From Microbacterium sp. SS28 (GTDB lineage: Bacteria; Actinomycetota; Actinomycetes; Actinomycetales; Microbacteriaceae), in contig NZ_JAKWJP010000005.1 in assembly GCF_022761035.1 (NCBI RefSeq), positions 62,001 to 126,000 on the forward strand: a DNA stretch of 64,000 nucleotides. The letters run 5' to 3'. A model generated the notes under the pieces. It searched no databases, was not told where the DNA came from, and saw only the letters and a list, made by a program, of their open reading frames with translations. Positions 17,844 to 25,938 of the stretch are shown here, piece after piece (position 1 is the first letter of the stretch; every line of letters starts with the position of its first letter). The translations under genes and the position numbers were made by a program.

Positions 17844-18871
17844 TGCGGGCTCTCGTCGTCACCGCGCCGCGTCAGGCTGCGGTGCTCGAGGTACCCGACC
17901 CGGTGCCGGCGGCAGGCGAGCTCCTCGTCGACGTCGAGCGGGTGGGCATCTGCGGCACCGATGTCGAGCTGTACACGGGCGAGATGGCCTACATCGATCA
18001 GGGGCACACGCACTTTCCGATCCGGCTGGGCCACGAGTGGACCGGCCGGGTCGTCGAGGTCGGGGATTCCGCGGATGACGGATGGCTGGGCAAGCGAGTC
18101 ACAGGCGACACGATGCTCGGATGCGGCCGCTGCGAGTACTGCCTCGCCGGGGTCCACCACGTGTGTCCCAACCGGTTCGAGGTCGGCATCCGCGACGGCT
18201 GGGCAGGCGCCCTCGCCGAGAAGACACTGGTGCCGACCCGCTTCGCGTATGAGATCCCCGAGCACGTCAGTGTGACCGCCGCGGCTCTTGTCGAGCCTGG
18301 CGGCAACTCGCTGCGTGCCGTCCGCGCCGCGGACATCATGCCCGGCGACCGGGTGCTGGTGCTGGGCTCCGGCACGATCGGCCTGCTCGCCGCCCAGTTC
18401 GCGTTGGCAGCGGGCGCAGAGGTGCACGTCGGGGGCGTTCGCGAAGGGTCGCTCGCGCTGGCCCGGTCGCTCGGTGTACCGCACACTCGGCAGCTGTCTG
18501 ATCTCGCCGACTCACCGTCGGATCAGTTCGACGCGGTCATCGAGGCCACCAGCAACGAGGCGATGCCGGCCCTGTCGGTCCGACTCGCGAAGCCTGCGGG
18601 GCGTGTCGTCTATATCGGACTGTCATCTGGTCCGAGCCTCGTCGACTCGCGCGACATCGCTCTCAAGGACATCACCGCCGTCGGCATCCTCTCTGCCTCG
18701 CCCGGCCTCGCAGGTGCGATCGAGCACTTCGCCGACGGATCTGTCGTGCCGGATCCGATCGTGAGCGAGGTTGTGGCACTTGAGGATGTCCCCGCACGCC
18801 TCGAGGGCAGTCGTGGACCGAGCGCAGGACCAGGCCCGAAGGTCCATGTCGACCCACGACTGCAGACCTAG
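17843..18871 (+). CDS. Zinc-dependent medium-chain dehydrogenase, predicted sugar dehydrogenase
   Basis: This 342-residue MDR-family enzyme has catalytic zinc ligands C37 and H64 with E65 (GHE) and E151. The structural zinc cysteines are C94, C97, C100 and C108, and the NAD-binding motif is GSGTIG (about 176-181). Its ATG overlaps the stop of the FAH gene (TGATG). As the only polyol/sugar-type dehydrogenase of the plus operon, it is the candidate first step, oxidising a free aldose to its lactone. It could alternatively act on a sugar alcohol. Confidence 0.9.
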   Translation: MRALVVTAPRQAAVLEVPDPVPAAGELLVDVERVGICGTDVELYTGEMAYIDQGHTHFPIRLGHEWTGRVVEVGDSADDGWLGKRVTGDTMLGCGRCEYCLAGVHHVCPNRFEVGIRDGWAGALAEKTLVPTRFAYEIPEHVSVTAAALVEPGGNSLRAVRAADIMPGDRVLVLGSGTIGLLAAQFALAAGAEVHVGGVREGSLALARSLGVPHTRQLSDLADSPSDQFDAVIEATSNEAMPALSVRLAKPAGRVVYIGLSSGPSLVDSRDIALKDITAVGILSASPGLAGAIEHFADGSVVPDPIVSEVVALEDVPARLEGSRGPSAGPGPKVHVDPRLQT

Positions 18872-18889
18872 TCGAAAATGGAGACCACC

Positions 18890-19693
18890 ATGAGCCGTTC
18901 GGAATCATTGCGCGACGTCGTTCCCCCGGACGAGAAGCTCGTCGGTGCTGACCGGGTGATCGCAGTACTGACGGAACTCGCCGACCACCCCCTGGGTGTC
19001 ACGCTCGATGAGCTTGCGGGAAAGCTCCAGAGCTCGAAGCCGACCGTTCATCGCGCGCTGGCGACGCTGCGCCGGGCAGGCCTTGCCGACATGACCGGGC
19101 GCGGGGTCTACATCCTGGGGGATGAGTATCTGCGGCTTGCCTTTCGCAATCTCGACGGCCGGCCCGAGACCGCCCGCATCCAACCGCTTCTCGAGGATCT
19201 CGCCACGCATCTCGGCGAGACGGCGCACTATGCGGTGCTGTCCGGCAAGGACATCGTCTACCGGGCCAAGATGGACCCCCCGCAGGGTGCCGTCCGCCTC
19301 ACCTCCGTGATCGGCGGACGCAACCCCGCGTACCGCACCGCCGTCGGCAAGGCCCTGTTGAGCAGTCGACTGCTCAACATCAAGGATGTAAGGGAGTGGT
19401 TCGGTGCGTTTCCGCTAGAGCAGAAGACACCGCACACCCTCATCACACCCGAAGCGCTCCTCGCTGAATTCGAGGCCACCCGCGCCCGCGGATTCGCGAT
19501 CGACGATCAGGAGAACGAGGTGGGCATCAACTGCGTTGCTGTTTCGATCTACCTCGACGGTTCTGCCACTCCAGCAGGCGCGATCAGCGTCAGTGCCGTC
19601 AGATTCAGAACACCGCTCGAAAGTCTGGTGGATGCGGTCCCTGCGATCCGCGAGACCATCGGGCAACGTCTCGGCGCCAACGCCCTCCGCTGA
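18890..19693 (+). CDS. IclR-family transcriptional regulator (second paralogue)
   Basis: This 267-residue protein has an N-terminal winged HTH (VTLDELAGKLQSSKPTVHRA) and an IclR effector domain (LGETAHYAVLSGKDIVYRAK, TSVIGGRNPAYRTAVGKALL). It lies 18 bases downstream of the dehydrogenase gene in the same direction, so it is probably co-transcribed and controls the mirrored operators at 15983-16058. The ATG at 18890 has GGAG seven bases upstream; another ATG in frame is at 18878. Its closeness to the 7791-8567 regulator implies duplication, with each copy keeping one locus. Confidence 0.93.
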   Translation: MSRSESLRDVVPPDEKLVGADRVIAVLTELADHPLGVTLDELAGKLQSSKPTVHRALATLRRAGLADMTGRGVYILGDEYLRLAFRNLDGRPETARIQPLLEDLATHLGETAHYAVLSGKDIVYRAKMDPPQGAVRLTSVIGGRNPAYRTAVGKALLSSRLLNIKDVREWFGAFPLEQKTPHTLITPEALLAEFEATRARGFAIDDQENEVGINCVAVSIYLDGSATPAGAISVSAVRFRTPLESLVDAVPAIRETIGQRLGANALR

Positions 19694-19859
19694 CGAACGC
19701 CGCCTCGTGCCGAAGAGCACGAATGCTCTGCTCGAAGGCCGCTCGCATTCGAGGCGATCGATCGACAACTCCTGCCGCGTACAATCGCGGGCCGACAAAG
19801 GCCGCCCGACGACGGACCAATCACCGCGCTGTGATTCCGCTCGCATGCGGCTGAGCGGG

Positions 19860-21365
19860 TCATCTGGCGGCTGAGGATGACCAGGTTTGTCTGAGGATGC
19901 GCCACGGGTCTCCGTCGCGAAGAGGATCCCGGTCCGCGCCCGGAGCGCTGAGCACGTGGAGCTGGGGAAGTTCCGAGCCGATGTCGTCCCATTTCACGTT
20001 CCCGGCGAGTGGCGTGCCCGATCGAACGAAGCTGACCAGAGCCCTCGACATGTGCTCGGCTAACGTCTGTGCTTCATCGGGGATGGCCACACCGTCTGCG
20101 ATCGCCACATCCAGATTGTCGAAGAAATAGGGAAGCTCGCTGGCGTGAGCTGACGCGGCGGGGTCTCCCGCTCGCGGTCCGCCGACGAAGACGTATCCGT
20201 ATGTGTTGCGTGAGGGACGTCGGGCCCGAAGAAGCCGATCAGTCGGACGCCGATAGCGCATGTCAGTGAGAAGGTGATCCAGCACATCGTGCTCGTTGGC
20301 AGGGCGTCCTAGCAGCCCCGCGATTGCCGCTGAATATGCCTCGCCGCATCCCTCCAACGCGCCCGCAGCCAGGGCATCGATCGCAGTCTTTCGCTGATGT
20401 GCAGAGAGGGTGTCTGCGCTTCCGGCCGCCTCAGTCAGGTTTGTCCCGGCAAGCAACGAGATCGGTGCGAGCGCTTCCGATCTCCACGAGTCCAGCGGCC
20501 TGATCGGGACTGCGCGTGTGCCGAGAACCGGCTGGAATGGCATGGACAGCGTCGGCACGGAAGGGGTTCTCTGCGCAGTGACCGTTGTCTGCGCGTCCAG
20601 GATGCGCTCAAGACTCAAACAGAGCAGGTCCTCTGGATCGCTCACCCGCGCCGCTCTGAGGAACGACTCGGTCACGGAATGAGCGTCATCGCTAGTGAGT
20701 GCACGCTCAGCCGTGCCGCTCGACATGACAACACGATGAAGTAGACCTTCGGCAAGCGGTGAAGCTGCGACGGTAGCCGCCAACGCCGCACCCGCGGACT
20801 GCCCGAAGAGAGTCACTCGGCCCGGGTCTCCGCCAAACTGCTCAACATTCTTCTTCACCCACGAGAGGCCGGCGACGAGGTCATGGACGGCGACGGCTCC
20901 GCTCTCGGTGAACCGCGCGTCTATTGCGCGATCAAGAGCCAGGAAGCCGAGCGCGCCCAGCCGGTACTGGACCGAGATCACCACGAGACCGTGGGCCGCA
21001 AGTCGGGAACCATCCGTCACCGCGCCGGCGTGGGAGCCGTATTGGTTTGCTCCGCCGTGCACGAAGACGAGTACAGGTAGACCATTGGCTGGTGATCGGG
21101 GCCGCCAGATCGTAGCGTTAAGGCACAATTCCTCCGCCATCGTGGCGGAAGGGCTGAGGAGCGTGACGCCTTCGACTACCGGCTGAGGTGCTGCAGGGCC
21201 AGGACGAGCGCGACGCCGAACCCCAGACCACGTCGGCGCGTTCCTCGGGGGACGAAACCGGAGAGGGACTGCGAAAGGAACGTCGAAAAACACTTCCACG
21301 CTCGGGTGTCTGGCGGGCACTGATCCGATCTGCCCCTGGCGGATTTCCACGACTCCGTCGGTCAT
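19860..21365 (-). CDS. Type B carboxylesterase
   Basis: This 501-residue alpha/beta-hydrolase has the oxyanion region VFVHGGANQYGS, nucleophile S190 in FGQSAGAA, the acid region LAGTNLTEAAG and the histidine in AHASELPYFFDNL. Length and motifs fit the acetylcholinesterase/carboxylesterase family. No signal peptide is seen, so it probably cleaves small esters in the cytoplasm. It stands alone between the sugar-acid locus and the tRNA scar and has no obvious partner. It might be part of either neighbour's metabolism. Confidence 0.9.
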   Translation of the reverse strand: MTDGVVEIRQGQIGSVPARHPSVEVFFDVPFAVPLRFRPPRNAPTWSGVRRRARPGPAAPQPVVEGVTLLSPSATMAEELCLNATIWRPRSPANGLPVLVFVHGGANQYGSHAGAVTDGSRLAAHGLVVISVQYRLGALGFLALDRAIDARFTESGAVAVHDLVAGLSWVKKNVEQFGGDPGRVTLFGQSAGAALAATVAASPLAEGLLHRVVMSSGTAERALTSDDAHSVTESFLRAARVSDPEDLLCLSLERILDAQTTVTAQRTPSVPTLSMPFQPVLGTRAVPIRPLDSWRSEALAPISLLAGTNLTEAAGSADTLSAHQRKTAIDALAAGALEGCGEAYSAAIAGLLGRPANEHDVLDHLLTDMRYRRPTDRLLRARRPSRNTYGYVFVGGPRAGDPAASAHASELPYFFDNLDVAIADGVAIPDEAQTLAEHMSRALVSFVRSGTPLAGNVKWDDIGSELPQLHVLSAPGADRDPLRDGDPWRILRQTWSSSAAR

Positions 21366-21714
21366 CGTGCGCCCTCACCTCCGTGCCGTTGGCACCATTT
21401 CGATATTCTCACCTGCCGATCCATCGACGGGGCTGATTGCGCAATGGGTCCTTTCGGCCGGGACCGCGGCGGAGACGGTCCAGCATCATTCCTCGTTGAG
21501 GATGCCGGCGCCGCCCGCTTCACCCACTCGCACAAATGCATGAAGCACCCGAGGGGCCCCGTTGCGGAAGCTTCGGATGCGACCGTCATAGGAACTCCGT
21601 TCGCCAGAGTGCAACACCCTCGCGGGGTGATGTCCCCATCGCCCTTCCGCCAGGCGACTCCCCCGGAATCACGCGCCAAACGCGCTCATATGTGCGAGAG
21701 CGAGTGGTGGCGCC

Positions 21715-21762
21715 GACCCCCAAGTGTCCCCCAGGTGACCCCCGCGGGGACACTTGGGGGTC
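21715..21762. repeat. Perfect 17-base inverted repeat with 14-base loop
   Basis: The arms 21715-21731 (GACCCCCAAGTGTCCCC) and 21746-21762 are exact reverse complements. Parts of the arm sequence recur just beside the right arm (GTCACTTGGG), giving alternative pairings. No T tract follows. It could be a terminator of an upstream unit, a recombination-site element or a mobile repeat. Confidence 0.75.
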
Positions 21763-21805
21763 ACTTGGGCCGACGCGGAGCGTGGGATTGCCCATCGCGC
21801 GAAAC

Positions 21806-21834
21806 TAGAAAAACCCCAATTTAACTGGGGTTTT
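21806..21834 (-). terminator. Rho-independent terminator behind the tRNA-Ser fragment
   Basis: Read on the minus strand, a nine-base stem (AAAACCCCA with TGGGGTTTT) with a seven-base loop is followed by TTTTTC. It begins about five bases after the tRNA 3' end and is probably the native terminator of the original tRNA gene. Confidence 0.85.
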
Positions 21835-21838
21835 CTCG

Positions 21839-21894
21839 CGGAGACGGAGGGATTTGAACCCTCGGTCCCCGTGAGGGGACTCCACCTTAGCAGG
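21839..21894 (-). tRNA. Truncated tRNA-Ser(GCU): 3' half only
   Basis: On the minus strand the sequence reads anticodon loop CTGCTAA (GCU anticodon at 21889-21891), a serine-type long variable arm with a CCCC/GGGG stem, the T arm with GTTCAAAT (21847-21863), the acceptor strand CGTCTCC and discriminator G at 21839. The 5' half (acceptor strand, D arm) is missing. The sequence before the anticodon loop does not pair properly with the 3' side of the anticodon stem. The break lies at the anticodon loop, a common crossover point for tyrosine integrases. It is not expected to be functional. Confidence 0.8.
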
Positions 21895-21999
21895 GCGTCA
21901 TTTCGCCCATCACAGCCGCAATCTGGCACCTCTTGCGCGCGCCTCGCACTCCAAACACCGCATCAACAGCAAAGCCCGGTTCGCGCTGAGTTCGCACGT

Positions 22000-22461
22000 T
22001 CAGGTCACGCGATAGCCGACGTACCGCACCCGGTCTGCGTCGCGTACGCAGGATGCCACGTAGAGCGAGCGCTCGAACTCGGGATGCGACGATGACTCGA
22101 TCGTGACCACCGTGCGGAAATAGTAGTCAGCTGGTTCGACGTGCTCGCCGCGCAGGAGCGCGGCGAGCACGTCGCGTGATCCGCTGCGGACCCCGACGGC
22201 GTGCAGGTAGACGAGAGACCCGTCAACGGCCCTTGCCGTGTAGCGCCCGTCGATCTCGATCGACCCGTCGGACCGGACGATCTGCCAGTCCGCGCCGCCG
22301 GCGAGAATCTCCCCCTCGAACGCACCGCGCACGGAGCCCCCGACTATCGGCACGACCCGACGATGCCCCGCGCGCGTCATGCCGTGGTCTTCGAGGGCGC
22401 CGAGCGCAACCTCCACCTCAAAAGCCGGCTCGAGCCCCGGCACCGGCGGCGGCATGCTCAT
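22000..22461 (-). CDS. DUF3237-family small protein
   Basis: This 153-residue protein matches the DUF3237 pattern: RRVVPIVGGSVRGAFEGEILAGGADW, then DGRYTARAVDGSLVYLHAVGVR, and a YYFRTVVTIES segment near the end. The family folds as a small beta-barrel; its biochemical role is not established. It occurs often beside aromatic and alicyclic catabolic genes. Its ATG overlaps the stop of the CocE hydrolase by four bases. It is the last gene of the seven-gene minus-strand operon that begins with the P450 at 28368. Confidence 0.88.
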   Translation of the reverse strand: MSMPPPVPGLEPAFEVEVALGALEDHGMTRAGHRRVVPIVGGSVRGAFEGEILAGGADWQIVRSDGSIEIDGRYTARAVDGSLVYLHAVGVRSGSRDVLAALLRGEHVEPADYYFRTVVTIESSSHPEFERSLYVASCVRDADRVRYVGYRVT

Positions 22462-24122
22462 CGGCGCCACACCGGCAGGTCGAGACGGGATGCCGTCGGC
22501 CCGGCGTGCGATATCTCCTGGTGCGCGACGACCGTGGCCTGCGCGTCGAACGCGGGCTCGCCGGTTCCGGGGTTCCGAGCGTAGCGGGGATGCGCGCCCG
22601 AGCTCACCTGAATGCCGATGCGGTGTCCCGGCGCGAAGCGGTGGAACGTCGGCCACAGCGTCACGTCGACCTCGCGGAAGCCCTCAGCGTCTGGCTCGGG
22701 ATCGGTCGCCGCCGTGCCCACCGAGCCGATGCGGCGGATGCCGTCGCAAACGGTCATGGACCTGCCGTCGGGGTGCACATCGGTGAGGCGGACGAAGACG
22801 TCGAAGCTCGGAGCGCTCGAGCGGAATCGGATGCGCGCGACCGGCTCGCCTGCGACCTCGACCCCGTCGCCGAGCGGCGCGGAGCGGAAGACCGCGACGT
22901 CGCTGCGCTTCTCGTGCGTGCGGTTGTCGGTCGGCAGCGTGTTGCGCTTGAGGCTCGGCCCGCCGACGGCCGGCGTCGGCGCATCGGGGTCGTACGTGTA
23001 GCGCGTGACGCCGCCGGGTACGGCATCCCGACCCACTCCCCCGTCCTCGCGCAGGAACCAGGACTCGACGGACGAGCCGGCAGGCGGCCACGCCGCGAGG
23101 TCGTGCCATACCTCGGCGCCGGTCTGGAAGGCGCGCACCGGCGCGGGCCGGTCCCACGCTTCACCGGCGAAGGTCTCGCGCAGGAACGCCTCGGACTCGG
23201 GCCCGACGGCATCCTGCAGGCCGGGTGTGACGTGACCCCACGGTCCCGCCGTGAGGCTCGGGGGGTTGCCGGCCGCGACGAGCTGCGCGTAGGTGCGCAG
23301 CTGCCACGGCAGGAAGATGTCGTACCAGCCGCTGATCATGAAGACAGGCGCTGTCACGTCGGAGACCGACGCCGTGTGCGACTGCTGCGTCCAGTACTTG
23401 TCGGTCAGGCGCTCGTGCTTCACCCAGTCCTGGTACCAGTGGATCGGCTGCCCGGTCGCAGCCGTGTCGCCCGCGCTCAGCGGCAGCACGTCGAACGCGC
23501 GCGTGAGCTTGGGGTCAGGGAACAGCATGCCTAGCAGGGCCAGACCGCCCTTCGCCATCCGCCCCATCATGCGCGACCAGCCGAGCGCGTTGCGCAGCGA
23601 GTACGCGCCGTTGTCCCATGTGATCGCGCCGAAGTCGGGCATCGTGATGTTGAGCACGAGCGCGTCGGGCGCGTTCTCGGGCTCTTCCTGCTGCATGCGG
23701 CCGGCGACGGCCCACTGCGTGTAGCCCATGTAGCTCTCGCCGAAGGTTGCCACGCGGCCCGTGAACCACGGCTGCTGCCGCACCCAGCGGTGGGTCGCGA
23801 TGCCGTCGCGCTGCTCGTCGATCTGCGGCGTGAAGACGCCCGGAGACCCCCAGGTGCCGCGGCAGCTCTGGAAGAAGACGGTGAACCCCTGCTTCGCGAG
23901 CCGGTGCGCCCCACCCGCGACCGGGCCGCGGCGGCCGTACGGGCCGCGGATCACGATCGTCGGCAACGTCGGATCCGGCTCGAGAGGCAGGTACAGGCTA
24001 CCCACCAGCTCGACGCCGTCGTCCATCGGCACGCGCACGTCGCGCTGCTCGATGAACCCGTGCTTCCGTGCGCGTGCGCGCGCACGTTTCGTGTCGTTCT
24101 GGAGCTGGTCGGTCGCGCTCAT
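22458..24122 (-). CDS. CocE/NonD-family (S15) hydrolase
   Basis: This 554-residue protein has an alpha/beta-hydrolase domain with nucleophile S130 in FGESYMGYTQW, the acid in ISGWYDIFLPW and the histidine in GPWGHVTPG. A C-terminal jelly-roll domain of the X-Pro dipeptidyl-peptidase C type follows (about residues 350-550, with GHRIGIQVSSGAHPRY). The family hydrolyses esters (cocaine esterase) or acyl-peptides. It starts directly after the MarR stop (TAAATG). In this operon it may hydrolyse an ester or lactone made by the oxygenases; the substrate is inferred only from context. Confidence 0.9.
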   Translation of the reverse strand: MSATDQLQNDTKRARARARKHGFIEQRDVRVPMDDGVELVGSLYLPLEPDPTLPTIVIRGPYGRRGPVAGGAHRLAKQGFTVFFQSCRGTWGSPGVFTPQIDEQRDGIATHRWVRQQPWFTGRVATFGESYMGYTQWAVAGRMQQEEPENAPDALVLNITMPDFGAITWDNGAYSLRNALGWSRMMGRMAKGGLALLGMLFPDPKLTRAFDVLPLSAGDTAATGQPIHWYQDWVKHERLTDKYWTQQSHTASVSDVTAPVFMISGWYDIFLPWQLRTYAQLVAAGNPPSLTAGPWGHVTPGLQDAVGPESEAFLRETFAGEAWDRPAPVRAFQTGAEVWHDLAAWPPAGSSVESWFLREDGGVGRDAVPGGVTRYTYDPDAPTPAVGGPSLKRNTLPTDNRTHEKRSDVAVFRSAPLGDGVEVAGEPVARIRFRSSAPSFDVFVRLTDVHPDGRSMTVCDGIRRIGSVGTAATDPEPDAEGFREVDVTLWPTFHRFAPGHRIGIQVSSGAHPRYARNPGTGEPAFDAQATVVAHQEISHAGPTASRLDLPVWRR

Positions 24123-24623
24123 TTACGCCTCCTTGCGTGGTGAGTGGGTGGTGATTCGGGATGCCGTGTCCCGCCGCTGCTCGTCGAGCGCGTCGCGCAG
24201 GCGCTCGAGCACCGGCAGGGCGGCGGCGAGCGCGGCGCGATCATCGGAATTCAGCTCTGCGGATGCTGCGGCGATGAGTGCCGCGCTCGAATCGTCGAAC
24301 CGCTCGAAGAGGCGCAGGGCCTTCGGCGTCGCCGTGACCTCGACCCGGCGTCCGTCACCGGACACGGCGCGGCGCAACACAAGCCCTCGCTCCTGCATCG
24401 CCGTCAGCAGGTTGCTCACGGTGGAGCGTCCAAGGCCGAGGCTCTCGGCGAGCTCGCCCGGCGACCGCACGACCCCGCGGGGGAGAGCGCGGAGGATCTC
24501 GACCTGCGCGTCGGGGATCTCAGGCAGGTGCGCCGACGCGCGCGCGGCCGAGAGCAGGGTGCGACGCAGCGGAGAGATCACCGCGGCGAGCCGGGCGGGA
24601 TCGATCTCGGGCGCGTCCATCAT
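24123..24623 (-). CDS. MarR-family transcriptional regulator
   Basis: This 166-residue protein has the winged-helix segment RSPGELAESLGLGRSTVSNLL (about residues 50-70), a wing with GDGRRVEVT, and C-terminal dimerisation helices. Its start overlaps the monooxygenase stop by four bases. The gene lies inside the operon it probably controls. The GTTTTGTCACAAAC repeat at 25894-25907 is a candidate binding site. MarR proteins usually sense phenolic or other small aromatic compounds. Confidence 0.9.
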   Translation of the reverse strand: MMDAPEIDPARLAAVISPLRRTLLSAARASAHLPEIPDAQVEILRALPRGVVRSPGELAESLGLGRSTVSNLLTAMQERGLVLRRAVSGDGRRVEVTATPKALRLFERFDDSSAALIAAASAELNSDDRAALAAALPVLERLRDALDEQRRDTASRITTHSPRKEA

Positions 24624-25867
24624 CGGGCGGGCGGGGTGAGCGAGGGGCGGGCGTTGAGGATCTCGGGGAGGAACCCGGCTGCGCGCTTGTAGCCGGCAGC
24701 GATCTCGGTCAGCTCGGCCTCGGGGATGACGTCCTCGATGGCGTCGAAACCTTCGGGTGCGCGTTCGCGGGCGAGCAGCATGACTCTCTCCGGCCCTTGC
24801 TGCCGGTTGCTCAGCACGAGGGCGGTGGTCGCGGGGCGCCGCGCGTCCTCGTAGGCAGCGAGCGCAGCCGGGGCATCGGCGGCGGTCGCGAGGTGGAATG
24901 CCAGCGTGCGGGCGTCGAGGATCGCCTGCGACGCGCCGTTCGACCCGTTCGGGTACATCGCATGCGCGGCATCGCCGAGCAGGGTCGTGCGACCGAACGT
25001 CCACTGGGGGATCGGATCGCGGTCGACCATCGGGTACTCGAGGATCTCGTCGGCAGCCCCGATGACGCCCGGCACGTCGAGCCAGTCGAAGCGCCAGTCC
25101 CGGAACATCTCCACGATCGGCACAGGGTCGACGGCGTGGTTCCAGTCGACGGTCTCATCGCCCACGCCGCGCCGCTCGGCGATGAAGTTGACGACGGCGA
25201 GGCCGGCGCCATCCCGAGCCCTTAAGGGGTAGGCGACGAACTTCTGCTCACCGTCGCCCGCCATGATCATCGACCGCCCGTCGAGGAACGTCGGCACGCG
25301 CGCGGTTCCCCGCCACAGCGTCAGCCCGTTCCACACGGGCCGCCCCTCGAGCGGGTACGCCTGACGACGGAAGGCGGAATGGATGCCGTCTGCCGCGACG
25401 ATGACGTCGGCGCCGACGGACACCTCACCCGCAGCCGTCGCGAAGACGGCGGTGTCGGCATCCGCCCCGTGCTCGATGCGCAGGAGCGCATGGCGGAGCC
25501 GGATCGCATCGGCGCCGAGGCGCTCGCGCACGGCCCGGACGAGCGCGAGCTGCAGCTCGCCGCGGTGGATCGAGACCTGCGGCCACAGGTACCCCGCCTC
25601 GCGGCCCCGCGGCTCGCTCCAGATCGGCTGCCCGAAACGGTTCCAGTACGACAGCGTCGACGGGAGGACGCCGAGCGCGGCGATCTCGTCGGCGAGACCC
25701 AGCTCGGCCAGTTCGCGGATCGCGTGCGGAAGCACGTTGATGCCCACACCGAGTGCGCGCAGCTCGTCGACGCGCTCGTGGAGGACGACGTCGCGGAACC
25801 CGGCGGCGTGCAGGCTGAGCGCGGTGGCGAGACCGCCGATGCCGGCGCCGACGATGACGATCCTCAT
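24620..25867 (-). CDS. FAD-dependent monooxygenase (PhzS/salicylate hydroxylase-like)
   Basis: This 415-residue class A flavoprotein monooxygenase has the N-terminal GAGIGG dinucleotide motif (residues 7-12), the DG motif ADGIHSAFR (about 160) and GDAAHAMYPNGSNGASQAI (about 300). The latter is the form seen in the PhzS-like group. It uses NAD(P)H and oxygen to hydroxylate or decarboxylatively hydroxylate an aromatic or enol acid. The ATG at 25867 is chosen because GGAG lies five bases upstream and it starts the Rossmann strand directly; the frame is open to 25909. Confidence 0.9.
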   Translation of the reverse strand: MRIVIVGAGIGGLATALSLHAAGFRDVVLHERVDELRALGVGINVLPHAIRELAELGLADEIAALGVLPSTLSYWNRFGQPIWSEPRGREAGYLWPQVSIHRGELQLALVRAVRERLGADAIRLRHALLRIEHGADADTAVFATAAGEVSVGADVIVAADGIHSAFRRQAYPLEGRPVWNGLTLWRGTARVPTFLDGRSMIMAGDGEQKFVAYPLRARDGAGLAVVNFIAERRGVGDETVDWNHAVDPVPIVEMFRDWRFDWLDVPGVIGAADEILEYPMVDRDPIPQWTFGRTTLLGDAAHAMYPNGSNGASQAILDARTLAFHLATAADAPAALAAYEDARRPATTALVLSNRQQGPERVMLLARERAPEGFDAIEDVIPEAELTEIAAGYKRAAGFLPEILNARPSLTPPAR

Positions 25868-25893
25868 GAGACTCCGATGTCCGTGATCCGATT

Positions 25894-25907
25894 GTTTTGT
25901 CACAAAC
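25894..25907. promoter_or_regulatory. Candidate MarR operator
   Basis: GTTTTGTCACAAAC is a 14-base inverted repeat (one mismatch per arm) in the gap between the cyclase and monooxygenase genes. Its size and TTGT/ACAA content are typical of MarR-family sites, and a MarR gene lies directly downstream. An internal promoter could start here. Confidence 0.45.
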
Positions 25908-25938
25908 ATAAACCATCAGCTCGCGGAATGACCCGACG

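Larger units (their letters stand above)
21366..21999. other. Gene-poor stretch holding a hairpin, a terminator and a tRNA fragment
   Basis: I see no supported protein gene between the esterase start and the DUF3237 stop. The short open frames here have no recognisable domain. The stretch contains a long perfect inverted repeat (21715-21762), a tRNA terminator (21806-21834) and the 3' half of a tRNA-Ser gene (21839-21894). It reads as a genomic junction. Confidence 0.6.

Noticed and set aside
21839..21960. A complete tRNA-Ser gene
   Set aside because: No D arm or 5' acceptor strand can be found on the 5' side, and the anticodon stem does not pair properly. Only the 3' half is present.
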